A DNA stretch of 64,000 nt from Clostridiales bacterium UBA7273 (GTDB lineage Bacteria; Bacillota; Clostridia; Oscillospirales; Oscillospiraceae): NCBI GenBank assembly GCA_002472405.1, contig DKRV01000032.1, positions 62,001-126,000 on the forward strand, in the 5' to 3' direction. The notes under the pieces were generated by a model. The model was not told the DNA's origin and did not search any database. It worked only from the letters and a program-made list of their open reading frames with translations. The number at the start of each line of letters is the position of its first letter. Position 1 is the first letter of the stretch. The position numbers and the translations under genes are program-made. Below, one piece after another: positions 16,003 through 24,309 of this stretch.

Positions 16003-17571
16003 ATGGCATACAATCCCAAAACCGGCAAAGGCTTGGGCAGATATTACGATGCCGAGCACCGCGCCTTCCGCGCCCGCGAATGGAGAGGCTTTAAGGACAC
16101 CTTTTACGATTTCTTCCGCTGGCTCTACCTTTACGGCTTTATGGCCGTAAAGCTTGGCTGCCACCCCATACTCATGGTCAAATCTATGCTGCGCTACCGC
16201 TGGATGGTCTCCTACCTCACCGCGGCGCACATGGTCGACCGCCACACCATGGGTCTGCGCGGCAAGGAACTGCATTATGCTCACAACCAGTTCTTCTCCG
16301 TCCTGCATAACTCCGTCATCGGCGTTCGTGACATCATCGTGCGCGACAAAAACCTGCGCCCGAACAGCAAGCGTGCGGCAAAGCTGCGCGAGAACACCGT
16401 CATGTTCGACGAGATGACCCCGCACCTTATCATGATGGGCTTCCCCACCGTCAAGTGGATAGACATCGCCATGTTCGCCATCGGTCTGCCCTCCGAGGTC
16501 GACCAGAACGCAAGTATGTTCTACATAGACGCAATGGAGCACCTCGGTCTGCCGGCAGACGTCTGCCCAGAGCCCGCCTCCGAGTGCGGCTGCGCCGTGG
16601 TGGACGACTATCCCCGCGTCGGCAAGTGCTACTTCACCGGCACCATGCCCTGCGACGGTGCTATCTCTCAGACAAATATCCTAACTCGCCACTTCAAGGA
16701 TCTGCCCTCGTTCCAGATAACTCCCCCGCAGAGAATAAATGAGCCCGAGGTACAGACATACGCGATCAAGAACCTCAAAAAGGGCATCGAATTCCTTGAG
16801 CAGCAGTTCGGCGTAAAGTGGGACTGGGACGCATTTTGGAAAAATGCCGAGATGTACAACGAAAGCTCCCGCTGCATGATTGAAAAATGGGACGTCAACT
16901 GCACCGACTATCCCCAGGTCTGCGGCGCGGCACTTGCGCTCCAGCGCGAGTATGAGTTCCAAGCGGCCGCGTGCATGGACGAGTTCATGCTCAAGACCGA
17001 CCGCAAGGTCACCAAAATGATGCTCAAGGGCTATGAAAAGGACAAGGCCGCAAACGCACCCAAGCCCAAGTACCGCTGCCTCGTCTGGGCATGCCCCGCG
17101 CATTATTACACCAACTTCACCTATTGGACTCAGCACTGCTGGGGCGTCACCTGTGTAAACGACATGGAGGCAATGCTCAGCTACCTGCCCATCAGCACCG
17201 ACAACAAGGATCAGGCGCTTGCCGACCTCGTTCGCTGCTATGAGAGAATGATGATGCGCTCCCACACTAACGGAGGTTATGTAAACCTGCTCGACGAGTG
17301 CTGGAAGATGTGCGAGAAGTTCAACGTCAACATCGTCATCATGTACGACCACGTTTCCTGCAAAAACGTCGGCGGCCTGCATGGTTTGTTCGAGGATCAG
17401 GCACGCGAGCGCGGCATCCACCTCATTTGGATACCCCACGACGTTATGGATCCGCGCACCGTATCTCGCCGCGAGATGCGCGAGGCATTCAATCAGTACA
17501 TGACGACCGTCCTGCGCGAGGAGCCCCTCGACCCGACGCTGCTCGATTACGAAGACAATCTCAGCTGGTAA
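16003..17571 (+). CDS. 2-hydroxyacyl-CoA dehydratase family, larger subunit
   Basis: A 522-residue partner subunit of the same superfamily, longer than the usual 380-430 residues, with an N-terminal extension of basic and aromatic residues (about 1-90). The middle holds several Cys (VCPEPASECGC, GKCYFTG, TMPCDG). The C-terminal half has YRCLVWACPAHYYTN and a MYDHVSCKNVGG motif, which may provide cluster ligands. AGGAGG overlaps the end of the preceding gene. The pair probably forms a heterodimer. Substrate class is unresolved. Confidence 0.85.
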   Translation: MAYNPKTGKGLGRYYDAEHRAFRAREWRGFKDTFYDFFRWLYLYGFMAVKLGCHPILMVKSMLRYRWMVSYLTAAHMVDRHTMGLRGKELHYAHNQFFSVLHNSVIGVRDIIVRDKNLRPNSKRAAKLRENTVMFDEMTPHLIMMGFPTVKWIDIAMFAIGLPSEVDQNASMFYIDAMEHLGLPADVCPEPASECGCAVVDDYPRVGKCYFTGTMPCDGAISQTNILTRHFKDLPSFQITPPQRINEPEVQTYAIKNLKKGIEFLEQQFGVKWDWDAFWKNAEMYNESSRCMIEKWDVNCTDYPQVCGAALALQREYEFQAAACMDEFMLKTDRKVTKMMLKGYEKDKAANAPKPKYRCLVWACPAHYYTNFTYWTQHCWGVTCVNDMEAMLSYLPISTDNKDQALADLVRCYERMMMRSHTNGGYVNLLDECWKMCEKFNVNIVIMYDHVSCKNVGGLHGLFEDQARERGIHLIWIPHDVMDPRTVSRREMREAFNQYMTTVLREEPLDPTLLDYEDNLSW

Positions 17572-17588
17572 TTTAGGAGGAAATAAAA

Positions 17589-17744
17589 ATGGCTTGGTAC
17601 TGGATAGTTTTAATAGTTCTGTTCACTCTGCTCTGTCTGCTTTTTCTGGCATACATGACCAACGCGGACATGAAGCTCATCGAAAAAATATACAATGCCC
17701 TTATTAAATACCACGACAGCAAGAACGTCGAGGAAAAGATCTGA
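17589..17744 (+). CDS. 51-residue single-pass membrane protein in the dehydratase operon
   Basis: A short gene with excellent signals: AGGAGG, an 8-base spacer and ATG, 17 bases after the large-subunit stop, then a terminator. The product opens MAWYWIVLIVLFTLLC, followed by more hydrophobic residues to about 22. This is one transmembrane helix with almost no cytosolic N terminus, then a charged tail ending NVEEKI. No family is recognised. It may anchor the dehydratase or interact with a transporter or electron donor (inference). I rate it a real gene from the signals and context. Confidence 0.72.
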   Translation: MAWYWIVLIVLFTLLCLLFLAYMTNADMKLIEKIYNALIKYHDSKNVEEKI

Positions 17745-17784
17745 TTTAATTTTTAAAACAAAAACAGCATAAAGCGCTATAACG

Positions 17785-17815
17785 AAAAGAGCAGACTTCG
17801 GTCTGCTCTTTTTTG
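17785..17815 (+). terminator. Terminator of the dehydratase operon
   Basis: AAGAGCAGAC and GTCTGCTCTT form a perfect 10-bp stem with a TTCG loop, followed by TTTTT. Confidence 0.92.
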
Positions 17816-17928
17816 TTAGTTTTCCGACATAAAGCAAAGTTATGTGTTGCAATTCTCATCGAAAATGTTAATATAATATCGGTTCGCACTATGCAGGCCT
17901 ATCGCTAAGGTAAAAATACGGAGGAAAT

Positions 17929-17973
17929 ATGAAAGATTTAAAGCATCTGCTGTATTTTGAGAATCTCTTACTC
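17929..17973 (+). pseudogene. Remnant start of a second dehydratase small-subunit gene
   Basis: An ATG with GGAGG upstream opens [15 protein letters not shown] and then stops. It matches the start of the intact small subunit (MKELKHLIYFES) at most positions. A possible promoter (TTGCAA...TAATAT, 17847-17874) still lies upstream. The coding sequence switches abruptly into an ABC transporter fragment in another frame, so this is the surviving 5' end of a paralogue after a deletion. Confidence 0.75.
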
Positions 17974-18478
17974 TGATATTTATCGCAGGTTCCGGGGAGG
18001 TCGCGCTCGGCAACACCAGTCCGGGCAGCATAATGGCAGCTGTGACCTACGCCTCTTCCCTTCTCAACGGCATAATGGGCCTGACTATGATATCTCAGAA
18101 CATTTCACGCGGTATGGCCTCTTGGCGTCAACTGTCCGAGATTCTCGGCAGAAAGCCGTGGATGGAAAACGGCAGCGTCAGCTCTTGGCGATAGCGAGAG
18201 CCTTTGTTGAGGATTCGGAAATACTCATCCTTGACGAGGCCACGTCAAATGTTGACACGCGCACCGAGAAAGAAATTCAGGACGCCATGCAGCGAGTTAT
18301 GCGCAGCCGCACAAGCCTTGTCATTGCCCACAGGCTGTCTACCATACGCGATTCCGACCTCATAATCGTCATGGATCACGGAAAAATCGTCGAAAGCGGA
18401 AACCACATGTCGCTGCTAAAGCAGAAAGGCAAATACTACGAGCTGTATATGACACAGTACGCAGGCTTTGCGACGTAA
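17964..18478 (+). pseudogene. Decayed ABC exporter (TMD end plus NBD end)
   Basis: Two fragments in different frames. The first, from 17964, reads like the end of an exporter membrane domain ([19 protein letters not shown], then LSEIL) and hits a TAG at 18192. The second, in the frame ending at 18478, is the C-terminal half of a nucleotide-binding domain: [10 protein letters not shown], Walker [13 protein letters not shown] and switch IAHRLST. Walker A and the region around it are missing. This is a deletion product, not a working transporter. Confidence 0.85.
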
Positions 18479-18493
18479 CTCGATATATAAAGC

Positions 18494-18526
18494 AAAAACC
18501 TTTGTCAAAAAGACAAAGGTTTTTTT
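18494..18526. terminator. Bidirectional terminator between the ABC remnant and tRNA-Gly
   Basis: CCTTTGTC pairs with GACAAAGG, flanked by A-rich and T-rich runs on both sides. It fits the 3' end of tRNA-Gly (minus strand) and of the remnant (plus strand). Confidence 0.88.
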
Positions 18527-18528
18527 AT

Positions 18529-18604
18529 TGGAGCGGGCAACGAGACTCGAACTCGCTACCTCCACCTTGGCAAGGTGGCGCTCTACCGGATGAGCTATGC
18601 CCGC
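18529..18604 (-). tRNA. tRNA-Gly (anticodon GCC)
   Basis: A 76-base cloverleaf. GCGGGCA pairs with TGCCCGC, U73 and CCA are encoded. The anticodon arm CCACC-TTGCCAA-GGTGG gives GCC. The T-arm carries GTTCGAGTC. It has its own promoter at 18621-18648. Its 3' end faces tRNA-Pro across the accessory segment. Confidence 0.95.
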
Positions 18605-18620
18605 ACACGGAACGAAATAA

Positions 18621-18648
18621 ATAATACCACATTTTTAGAATTTGTCAA
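18621..18648 (-). promoter_or_regulatory. Predicted tRNA-Gly promoter
   Basis: On the minus strand TTGACA, a 16-base spacer and TATTAT, about 17 bases before the tRNA 5' end. Confidence 0.7.
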
Positions 18649-18674
18649 GTAAAATTTATCTCGTTCTACTGCTT

Positions 18675-19541
18675 TTATTGATTATCGGTGATATCGCCGA
18701 ATCCCTTGCCGAAAACGTTCTTTGCATCGGTGATTATGAAGAACGCGTTTTCGTCAATGCTCTTTATTATCTTGCGGATATCGGCTATCTGCGTGCGCTT
18801 TACAACGCACAGGAGCACCTGCTTATTCTGATGCGAGTACGCGCCCTCACCCTCGAGAATGGTCACGCCGCGGTGCAGCCTGTCGGTTATATCGCTCACG
18901 AGTTGGTCGCTCTTTTCACTTATGATATAGCAGACATTGGAGTTATCAATGCCGTAGAGCACAAGGTCAACAACCTTGGAGACAACGAACATCGTTATGA
19001 TGGCATACATTGCGCCTTCTACCTTATTGAAGATGATCGCAAACGCAACTATTATGACGGCATCAGTCAGCAAAACAAGTGTTCCGAAGTTTATATACGG
19101 AAACTTCAGGCGCACAAATTTTGCAATTATATCTGTTCCGCCGGTTGTAGCGCCGGCATAATAGATTATGCCGAGGCCGAGTCCCTTTACCGCGCCGCCG
19201 ATGATGCAGGCAAGCAGCATATCGTTTGTAGGGCTGTATTTTATAAGCGCAAAAAGGTCAACGAGCACCGATGACAGCAGCATTCCGACAAGGGACGCAA
19301 TGATGAACTTTGTTCCGAAATGCTTCCACGCGATAATAAACAGCGGTATGTTCAGAACAATGGTCATAACGCCGACGGGCAGATCAGTCAGATAATTAAT
19401 TATCATCGCTATACCGCTGACTCCGCCGACGATTATGGAGTTCGGATACAGGAAAAACTGAAATCCGGCCGCAAACAGCACGGAGCCGAGAATTATAAGT
19501 GCATACTGAGCAAAATACTCGCTTGTCTTTGTTGCTTTCAT
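18675..19541 (-). CDS. YitT family membrane protein with DUF2179 domain
   Basis: A 288-residue protein with about five or six hydrophobic segments (for example IIVGGVSGIAMIINYLT), then a soluble C-terminal DUF2179 domain (about 205-285, DRLHRGVTILEGEGAYS). YitT proteins are widespread in Firmicutes; the transported molecule is unknown. I start at MKATKTSEYFAQ, with GGAGG upstream, 10 bases after the parC-like stop; earlier in-frame codons have no site. It is last in the parE-zinc ribbon-parC operon. Confidence 0.88.
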   Translation of the reverse strand: MKATKTSEYFAQYALIILGSVLFAAGFQFFLYPNSIIVGGVSGIAMIINYLTDLPVGVMTIVLNIPLFIIAWKHFGTKFIIASLVGMLLSSVLVDLFALIKYSPTNDMLLACIIGGAVKGLGLGIIYYAGATTGGTDIIAKFVRLKFPYINFGTLVLLTDAVIIVAFAIIFNKVEGAMYAIITMFVVSKVVDLVLYGIDNSNVCYIISEKSDQLVSDITDRLHRGVTILEGEGAYSHQNKQVLLCVVKRTQIADIRKIIKSIDENAFFIITDAKNVFGKGFGDITDNQ

Positions 19542-19551
19542 AATGTCCTCC

Positions 19552-21789
19552 TCAGTCGATAAGTGACATCTGAGTCTCTCCCCTGTCCTCATCCCTGAGC
19601 AATGCTCCGGCGGCAGGCAGGCTTCTAACTCTGTAACGCGAAACATTTTTGATAACGGTGTCCGCCAAGGGAGCAGCCGAGATCAGCTTATGATTTTTCT
19701 TCAGATTCATCACCGCAACGCCCTGCGTGGTGCGGCTCATTTTAAGCTGCAGCAGCGTTGTGTTGAACACAAGCGCGCGGCCGTCGGACGAGAACACGGC
19801 CATGTCTATCTCCTCGCCTATCATATACACCGCCGCAAGCGGACTTTTATCACAATAGGCGTTTATGAGCTTTTTGCGGTTTGTTTTTGTCTCGTAGCTT
19901 GCAAGGTCAAGGCGCGCGACCTTGCCGTTTTCAAAGAACAGCAGCAGATTTTTGCGGTAATTGCCCGGACAAACGACCTCTATGACCCGCTCGCCTTCGT
20001 CCATACTGAGCTTTGTCGGCAGATATGTGCCGAGAGCCGACGCTTTCGTATCGTCAAAGTCGGATAGGCGTGTTTTATATACCTGCTGCTTATCGGTGAA
20101 TATAAGCATTTCCGTGCGATTTGTTGCCTCAAAGCTCATGCGCAGCGCATCGCCGTCTTTGAACTTCTGCTCGGAATTCATGCGCAGCGACAAAGGCGTT
20201 ATCTTTTTAAGATATCCCTCGTTTGAAAGGAAAACAGTCACAGGGTAATCCTCAACCGTTTTGCTCTCGACATACTCCTCGATCTCGGAAGCGTATACGA
20301 TGCCGGTCTTTCGCGGCGAGGGGTATTTTTTTATTATTGCCTTCAGCTCGGAGATGATTATATTTTTGATCTTTCTGCGGCTTTTGAGCGTCTCTTCAAG
20401 CTCGGCTATCGCCTGCTCAAGCTCTTCTATCTCCGATGTGCGCTTGAGGATATATTCCCTGTTTATATTGCGCAGCTTGATCTCGGCGACATACTCGGCC
20501 TGGATCTTGTCAATGCCGAAGCCCATCAGCAGGTTCGGTATGACCTCGCTTTCAAGCTCGGTATTGCGAATGATCTCAATAGCCTTGTCAATGTCCAGAA
20601 GGATCATTTCAAGGCCCTTGAGAAGGTGCAGCTTGTCCTTTTTCTTTGTGAGGTCAAAATAAACGCGGCGGCGGACACACTCGATCCTCCACGCGCTCCA
20701 CTCGCCCAATATCTCTCTTACGCCCATGACTCTGGGGTTTCCGGCAACAAGAATATTGAAGTTGCACGGGAAGCTGTCCATAAGCGGCGTGAGCTTAAAA
20801 AGCTTCTGCATGAGCTTTTCGGGATCGGTGCCGCGCTTAAGATCAATGGCGAGCTTAAGACCGCTGAGGTCTGTTTCGTCGCGCATGTCGTTTATCTCTT
20901 TGATCTTGCCGGCCTTTATAAGCTCGGCCACCTTATCGACGATGGCCTCGGAGGTCGTGGTATACGGTATCTCGTATATCTCGATTATATTCTCCTTCGG
21001 AAGGTGACGCCATCTGGAGCGCACCTTGAAGCTTCCGCGGCCGGTGTTGTAGATAGCTTCCATCTCGGCGCGGTCGTACACTATCTCGCCGCCGGTAGAA
21101 AAATCGGGAGCCGGCATGGAGAGGAAAATATCGCACTCGGGATCCTGAAGATATTCTATAGTTGCGCGGCAGGTCTCTTCAAGATTAAAGCCGCATATCT
21201 GGCTTGCCATGCCGACGGCGATGCCGGTATTGCTTGACACGAGGACGTTCGGAAATGCCGTCGGCAGAAGCGCCGGCTCTTTCATGCTCCCGTCGTAGTT
21301 ATCGTTAAACTCAACAGTGTCCTTATCAATATCGCCGAAGATATCGGTGCATATCGGCGCAAGCTTTGCCTCGGTATATCGCGAGGCGGCAAAGGACATA
21401 TCGCGCGAGTAGACCTTGCCGAAGTTGCCCTTGGAGTCAACAAAAGGCGTTAAAAGCGCGTCATATCCCTTTGAAAGGCGCACCATGGTTTCGTATATTG
21501 CCGCGTCGCCGTGGGGGTTTAGGCGCATTGTCTGGCCGACAATGTTTGCGCTCTTGGTTCTCGCACCGCTTAAAAGCCCCATCTTGTACATTGTGTACAG
21601 CAGCTTTCTGTGCGAGGGCTTGAAGCCGTCAATCTCGGGAATTGCTCGGGATATGATAACGCTCATGGCATACGGCATGTAGTTTTGCTCAAGAGTTTCG
21701 GTTATCGGCTGCTCAAGCACCTCGGCGCGCAGGCCGACGACGTTGGGGTTATTGAATTGTTTTCTTTCTGGTACCTGTTTTTTAGCCAT
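19552..21789 (-). CDS. parC: Type IIA DNA topoisomerase subunit A, ParC-like (divergent)
   Basis: A 745-residue subunit that cuts and rejoins DNA. The catalytic tyrosine is Tyr138 (AASRYTEAKL), with the usual breakage-reunion domain and a C-terminal beta-pinwheel. The quinolone-pocket motif reads HGDAAIYE (93-100): the Ser of GyrA Ser83 is Ala96 and the following Asp is Glu100. It is translated with the parE-like and zinc-ribbon genes. It is shorter and more divergent than normal GyrA/ParC, so its substrate preference (decatenation or relaxation) is inferred. Confidence 0.87.
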   Translation of the reverse strand: MAKKQVPERKQFNNPNVVGLRAEVLEQPITETLEQNYMPYAMSVIISRAIPEIDGFKPSHRKLLYTMYKMGLLSGARTKSANIVGQTMRLNPHGDAAIYETMVRLSKGYDALLTPFVDSKGNFGKVYSRDMSFAASRYTEAKLAPICTDIFGDIDKDTVEFNDNYDGSMKEPALLPTAFPNVLVSSNTGIAVGMASQICGFNLEETCRATIEYLQDPECDIFLSMPAPDFSTGGEIVYDRAEMEAIYNTGRGSFKVRSRWRHLPKENIIEIYEIPYTTTSEAIVDKVAELIKAGKIKEINDMRDETDLSGLKLAIDLKRGTDPEKLMQKLFKLTPLMDSFPCNFNILVAGNPRVMGVREILGEWSAWRIECVRRRVYFDLTKKKDKLHLLKGLEMILLDIDKAIEIIRNTELESEVIPNLLMGFGIDKIQAEYVAEIKLRNINREYILKRTSEIEELEQAIAELEETLKSRRKIKNIIISELKAIIKKYPSPRKTGIVYASEIEEYVESKTVEDYPVTVFLSNEGYLKKITPLSLRMNSEQKFKDGDALRMSFEATNRTEMLIFTDKQQVYKTRLSDFDDTKASALGTYLPTKLSMDEGERVIEVVCPGNYRKNLLLFFENGKVARLDLASYETKTNRKKLINAYCDKSPLAAVYMIGEEIDMAVFSSDGRALVFNTTLLQLKMSRTTQGVAVMNLKKNHKLISAAPLADTVIKNVSRYRVRSLPAAGALLRDEDRGETQMSLID

Positions 21790-21800
21790 AAATTATCCTT

Positions 21801-22079
21801 TCAGCGCTTCTTGCCCTTGCTTTTTGCGCCGGTTATGAGGTTTCGTCTGCATTTCGGGCAGTTTACTGCCTTGAACAGGCCAAGGTATATGCGCTTGCCG
21901 CAGTTAGGGCACTTGCAGTAAAGAAATATCACAACAAAAGCCATAACGAAAAACAGCGTTGATATCAGCGCCGATATCACTCCGGCCTCGCTTCCGTTTG
22001 TGATTATCCCGGCAACGCAGAACACTATGCACATGGCAAGCAGGAGCTTAACAAGGTTTCTTGCTTTGTCAAATTTCAT
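21801..22079 (-). CDS. Small two-helix membrane protein with C-terminal zinc ribbon
   Basis: A 92-residue protein with two hydrophobic helices (about 10-28 and 33-55), then a zinc ribbon with CPNC (57/60) and CPKC (74/77), and a basic tail. No family is named. I use the ATG (MKFDKA) with AGAGGT 7 bases upstream rather than the GTG 9 bases earlier. It lies between parE and parC in one operon. A protein of the same layout is encoded at 50268-50525. Confidence 0.78.
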   Translation of the reverse strand: MKFDKARNLVKLLLAMCIVFCVAGIITNGSEAGVISALISTLFFVMAFVVIFLYCKCPNCGKRIYLGLFKAVNCPKCRRNLITGAKSKGKKR

Positions 22080-22091
22080 ATTCGGCACCTC

Positions 22092-24086
22092 TCAGGAGAT
22101 ATCCGCCATATCAAGATACAGATATCCGTTTTCGGCAATGTGATTTTTTCTTCCGGCAAGATCGTCGCCCAGCAGCAGATCAAACATCTGCGACATGTGC
22201 TCGACCTCCTCGGGCATGACCTTTATAAGGCGGCGCGTTTCGGGGTTCATGGTCGTCATCCACATCATGTCCGGATCGTTCTCGCCAAGACCCTTGCTGC
22301 GGTTTATCGTCGCCTTTGCTCCGCCAAGGCCGGAAACTATGTCCGTCTTTTCCTTGTCGGAATAGGCAAAATAGGTTTTTCCTTTGCACTCGATCTCATA
22401 CAGCGGCGACTCGGCTATGTACACATAGCCCTCGCGGATGAGAGTAGGAACAAGGCGATATATCATTGTAAGTATCAGCGTTCTGATCTGGAAGCCGTCA
22501 ACATCGGCATCGGTGCAGATGATGACCTTGTTCCAGCGCAGATTGTTTATATCAAAGGCGTTTAAGTCCTTCTGTCCCTTTGCCTGGACCTCGACTCCGC
22601 AGCCGAGGACCTTGAGCAGATCCGTTATTACGTCGCTTTTAAATATGCGGACATAGTCGGCCTTAAGGCAGTTGAGGATCTTGCCGCGCACCGGCATGAT
22701 GCCTTGAAAATCCGCATCGCGCGAAAGCTTACAGGCGCCCAAAGCCGAATCGCCCTCGACGATGTATATTTCGCGCTTTTCGGGATCGCGGCTGCGGCAG
22801 TCAACGAATTTCTGCACACGGTTTGCTATGTCGATGCTGCCGGAGAGCTTTTTCTTCATGCCCTGGCGAGTTTTCTCCGCCGCCTCGCGGCTGCGCTTAT
22901 TGACCAGCACCTGCTCGGCGATCTTATCTGCCTCGGGCTTATTCTCAATGAAATAGACCTCGAGCTTTTCCTTGAAGAAATCCGTCATCGCTTCCTGAAT
23001 GAAGCGGTTGGTTATCGCCTTTTTGGTCTGGTTTTCATACGAGGTCTGGGTCGAGAAGCAGTTTGTGACCAGCACAAGGCAGTCGGCAACATCCTGAAAG
23101 TTTATCTTACTCTCGTTTTTCTGATATTTGCCGATCTTCTTTATGTAAGCGTCGATGGCATAAACGAAGGCACTGCGAGCTGCCTTCTCGGGTGCGCCGC
23201 CGTATTCAAGCCACGATGAATTGTGATAGTATTCTATCGCCTTGACTTTATTGGAAAAGCAGAACGCCGCCGAGAGCTTGACCTTGTACTCCGGCTTGTC
23301 CGCCCTGTCTCTGCCGCGACGCTCGGCGCTTATGAAGTACGGCGAGGTGAGCGGAGAGTCATGCGCTATCTCATGAACATAGTCGAGGATGCCGTTTTCG
23401 TAAACGTATTCGGTAACGTCAAATTTATTGCCGTTCTGATTGCGGAAGCGGAAGGTAACGCCGGCGTTTACAACCGCCTGACGGTGCAGGATATCCTTAA
23501 AAAACTCCTCGGGTATATCAATATCGGTAAACACCTCGAGGTCTGGGCGCCATTTGATTGTGGTTCCGGTTTTTTTGCGGTCTGCCGGAGTTATCGTAAG
23601 CTCCTGACCTTTTTTTCCGAGAACCTTTCCCTTTTTAAAATGCAGCTCGTACTTATTCCCGTCGCGCCAAACGGTAACGTCCATGTACTCGGACGAATAC
23701 TGCGTTGCACACGAGCCGAGGCCGTTCAGACCGAGTGAGTACTCATAATTTTCGCCCTCGTTGTTTGCATACTTGCCGCCGGCATACAGCTCGCAGAAAA
23801 CAAGCTCCCAGTTGAAGCGCTTTTCGTTTGCGTTCCAGTCCAGCGGACAGCCACGGCCGAAGTCCTCGACCTCTATGGATTTATCTGCATAGCGCGTGAG
23901 CGTTATGACCTTACCGTAGCCCTCGCGCGCTTCATCTATGGAGTTTGACAGGATCTCAAACACTGCATGCTGGCAGCCGTCAAGCCCGTCCGAGCCGAAG
24001 ATTACGCCCGGGCGTTTTCTGACTCTGTCGGCTCCTTTGAGCTGCGATATACTTTCATTACCGTATTCTGCGGTGGACTTACTCAT
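22092..24086 (-). CDS. parE: Type IIA DNA topoisomerase subunit B, ParE-like (divergent)
   Basis: A 664-residue ATPase subunit. GHKL motifs are present but altered: SNSIDEAREG, EDFGRGCPLD and GLNGLGSCAT in place of the usual GGLHGVGASVV. The TOPRIM part has YIVEGDSALGA, CTDADVDGFQIR and later PLYEIEC. The pair with the parC-like gene is divergent from canonical gyrase and Topo IV, but catalytic residues appear intact. It has its own promoter at 24146-24174. GyrA/GyrB are expected elsewhere in the genome. Confidence 0.87.
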   Translation of the reverse strand: MSKSTAEYGNESISQLKGADRVRKRPGVIFGSDGLDGCQHAVFEILSNSIDEAREGYGKVITLTRYADKSIEVEDFGRGCPLDWNANEKRFNWELVFCELYAGGKYANNEGENYEYSLGLNGLGSCATQYSSEYMDVTVWRDGNKYELHFKKGKVLGKKGQELTITPADRKKTGTTIKWRPDLEVFTDIDIPEEFFKDILHRQAVVNAGVTFRFRNQNGNKFDVTEYVYENGILDYVHEIAHDSPLTSPYFISAERRGRDRADKPEYKVKLSAAFCFSNKVKAIEYYHNSSWLEYGGAPEKAARSAFVYAIDAYIKKIGKYQKNESKINFQDVADCLVLVTNCFSTQTSYENQTKKAITNRFIQEAMTDFFKEKLEVYFIENKPEADKIAEQVLVNKRSREAAEKTRQGMKKKLSGSIDIANRVQKFVDCRSRDPEKREIYIVEGDSALGACKLSRDADFQGIMPVRGKILNCLKADYVRIFKSDVITDLLKVLGCGVEVQAKGQKDLNAFDINNLRWNKVIICTDADVDGFQIRTLILTMIYRLVPTLIREGYVYIAESPLYEIECKGKTYFAYSDKEKTDIVSGLGGAKATINRSKGLGENDPDMMWMTTMNPETRRLIKVMPEEVEHMSQMFDLLLGDDLAGRKNHIAENGYLYLDMADIS

Positions 24087-24145
24087 TTAAAATTCCTCTC
24101 AAATACAACATCTTGCGTAAAATTGCACACACTTTCAGATTATAT

Positions 24146-24174
24146 AGTATATAACATAGCTCAAAAAAAATCAA
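24146..24174 (-). promoter_or_regulatory. Predicted parE promoter
   Basis: On the minus strand TTGATT, a 17-base spacer and TATACT. The -35 overlaps the T-tract of the terminator just upstream. Confidence 0.6.
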
Positions 24175-24215
24175 GAAAAAGCAAAACGGAGGCAAATGAT
24201 TTTACATCTGCCTCC
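24170..24215 (-). terminator. Terminator of a minus-strand transcript upstream of parE
   Basis: GGAGGCA and TGCCTCC close a hairpin with a further ATG/CAT pairing. Read on the minus strand it is followed by GTTTTGCTTTTTCTTG and a run of eight T. It ends a transcript that must start between here and about 24400, where no gene is seen. Confidence 0.8.
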
Positions 24216-24217
24216 GC

Positions 24218-24309
24218 CGTCGGATGAAATGCCTTTCGGCTTTTCCGGCTCGACGAAATTCAATGCGTTCTTATCGCCTGTGCAATAAGCTTCGGCATTT
24301 CATCCGACG
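24218..24309. repeat. Perfect 16-bp inverted repeat with 60-base centre
   Basis: CGTCGGATGAAATGCC (24218-24233) and GGCATTTCATCCGACG (24294-24309) are exact inverted copies. They sit in the gene-free stretch next to a terminator. They may be the basal stem of a non-coding RNA or the ends of a small miniature element. Confidence 0.85.
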
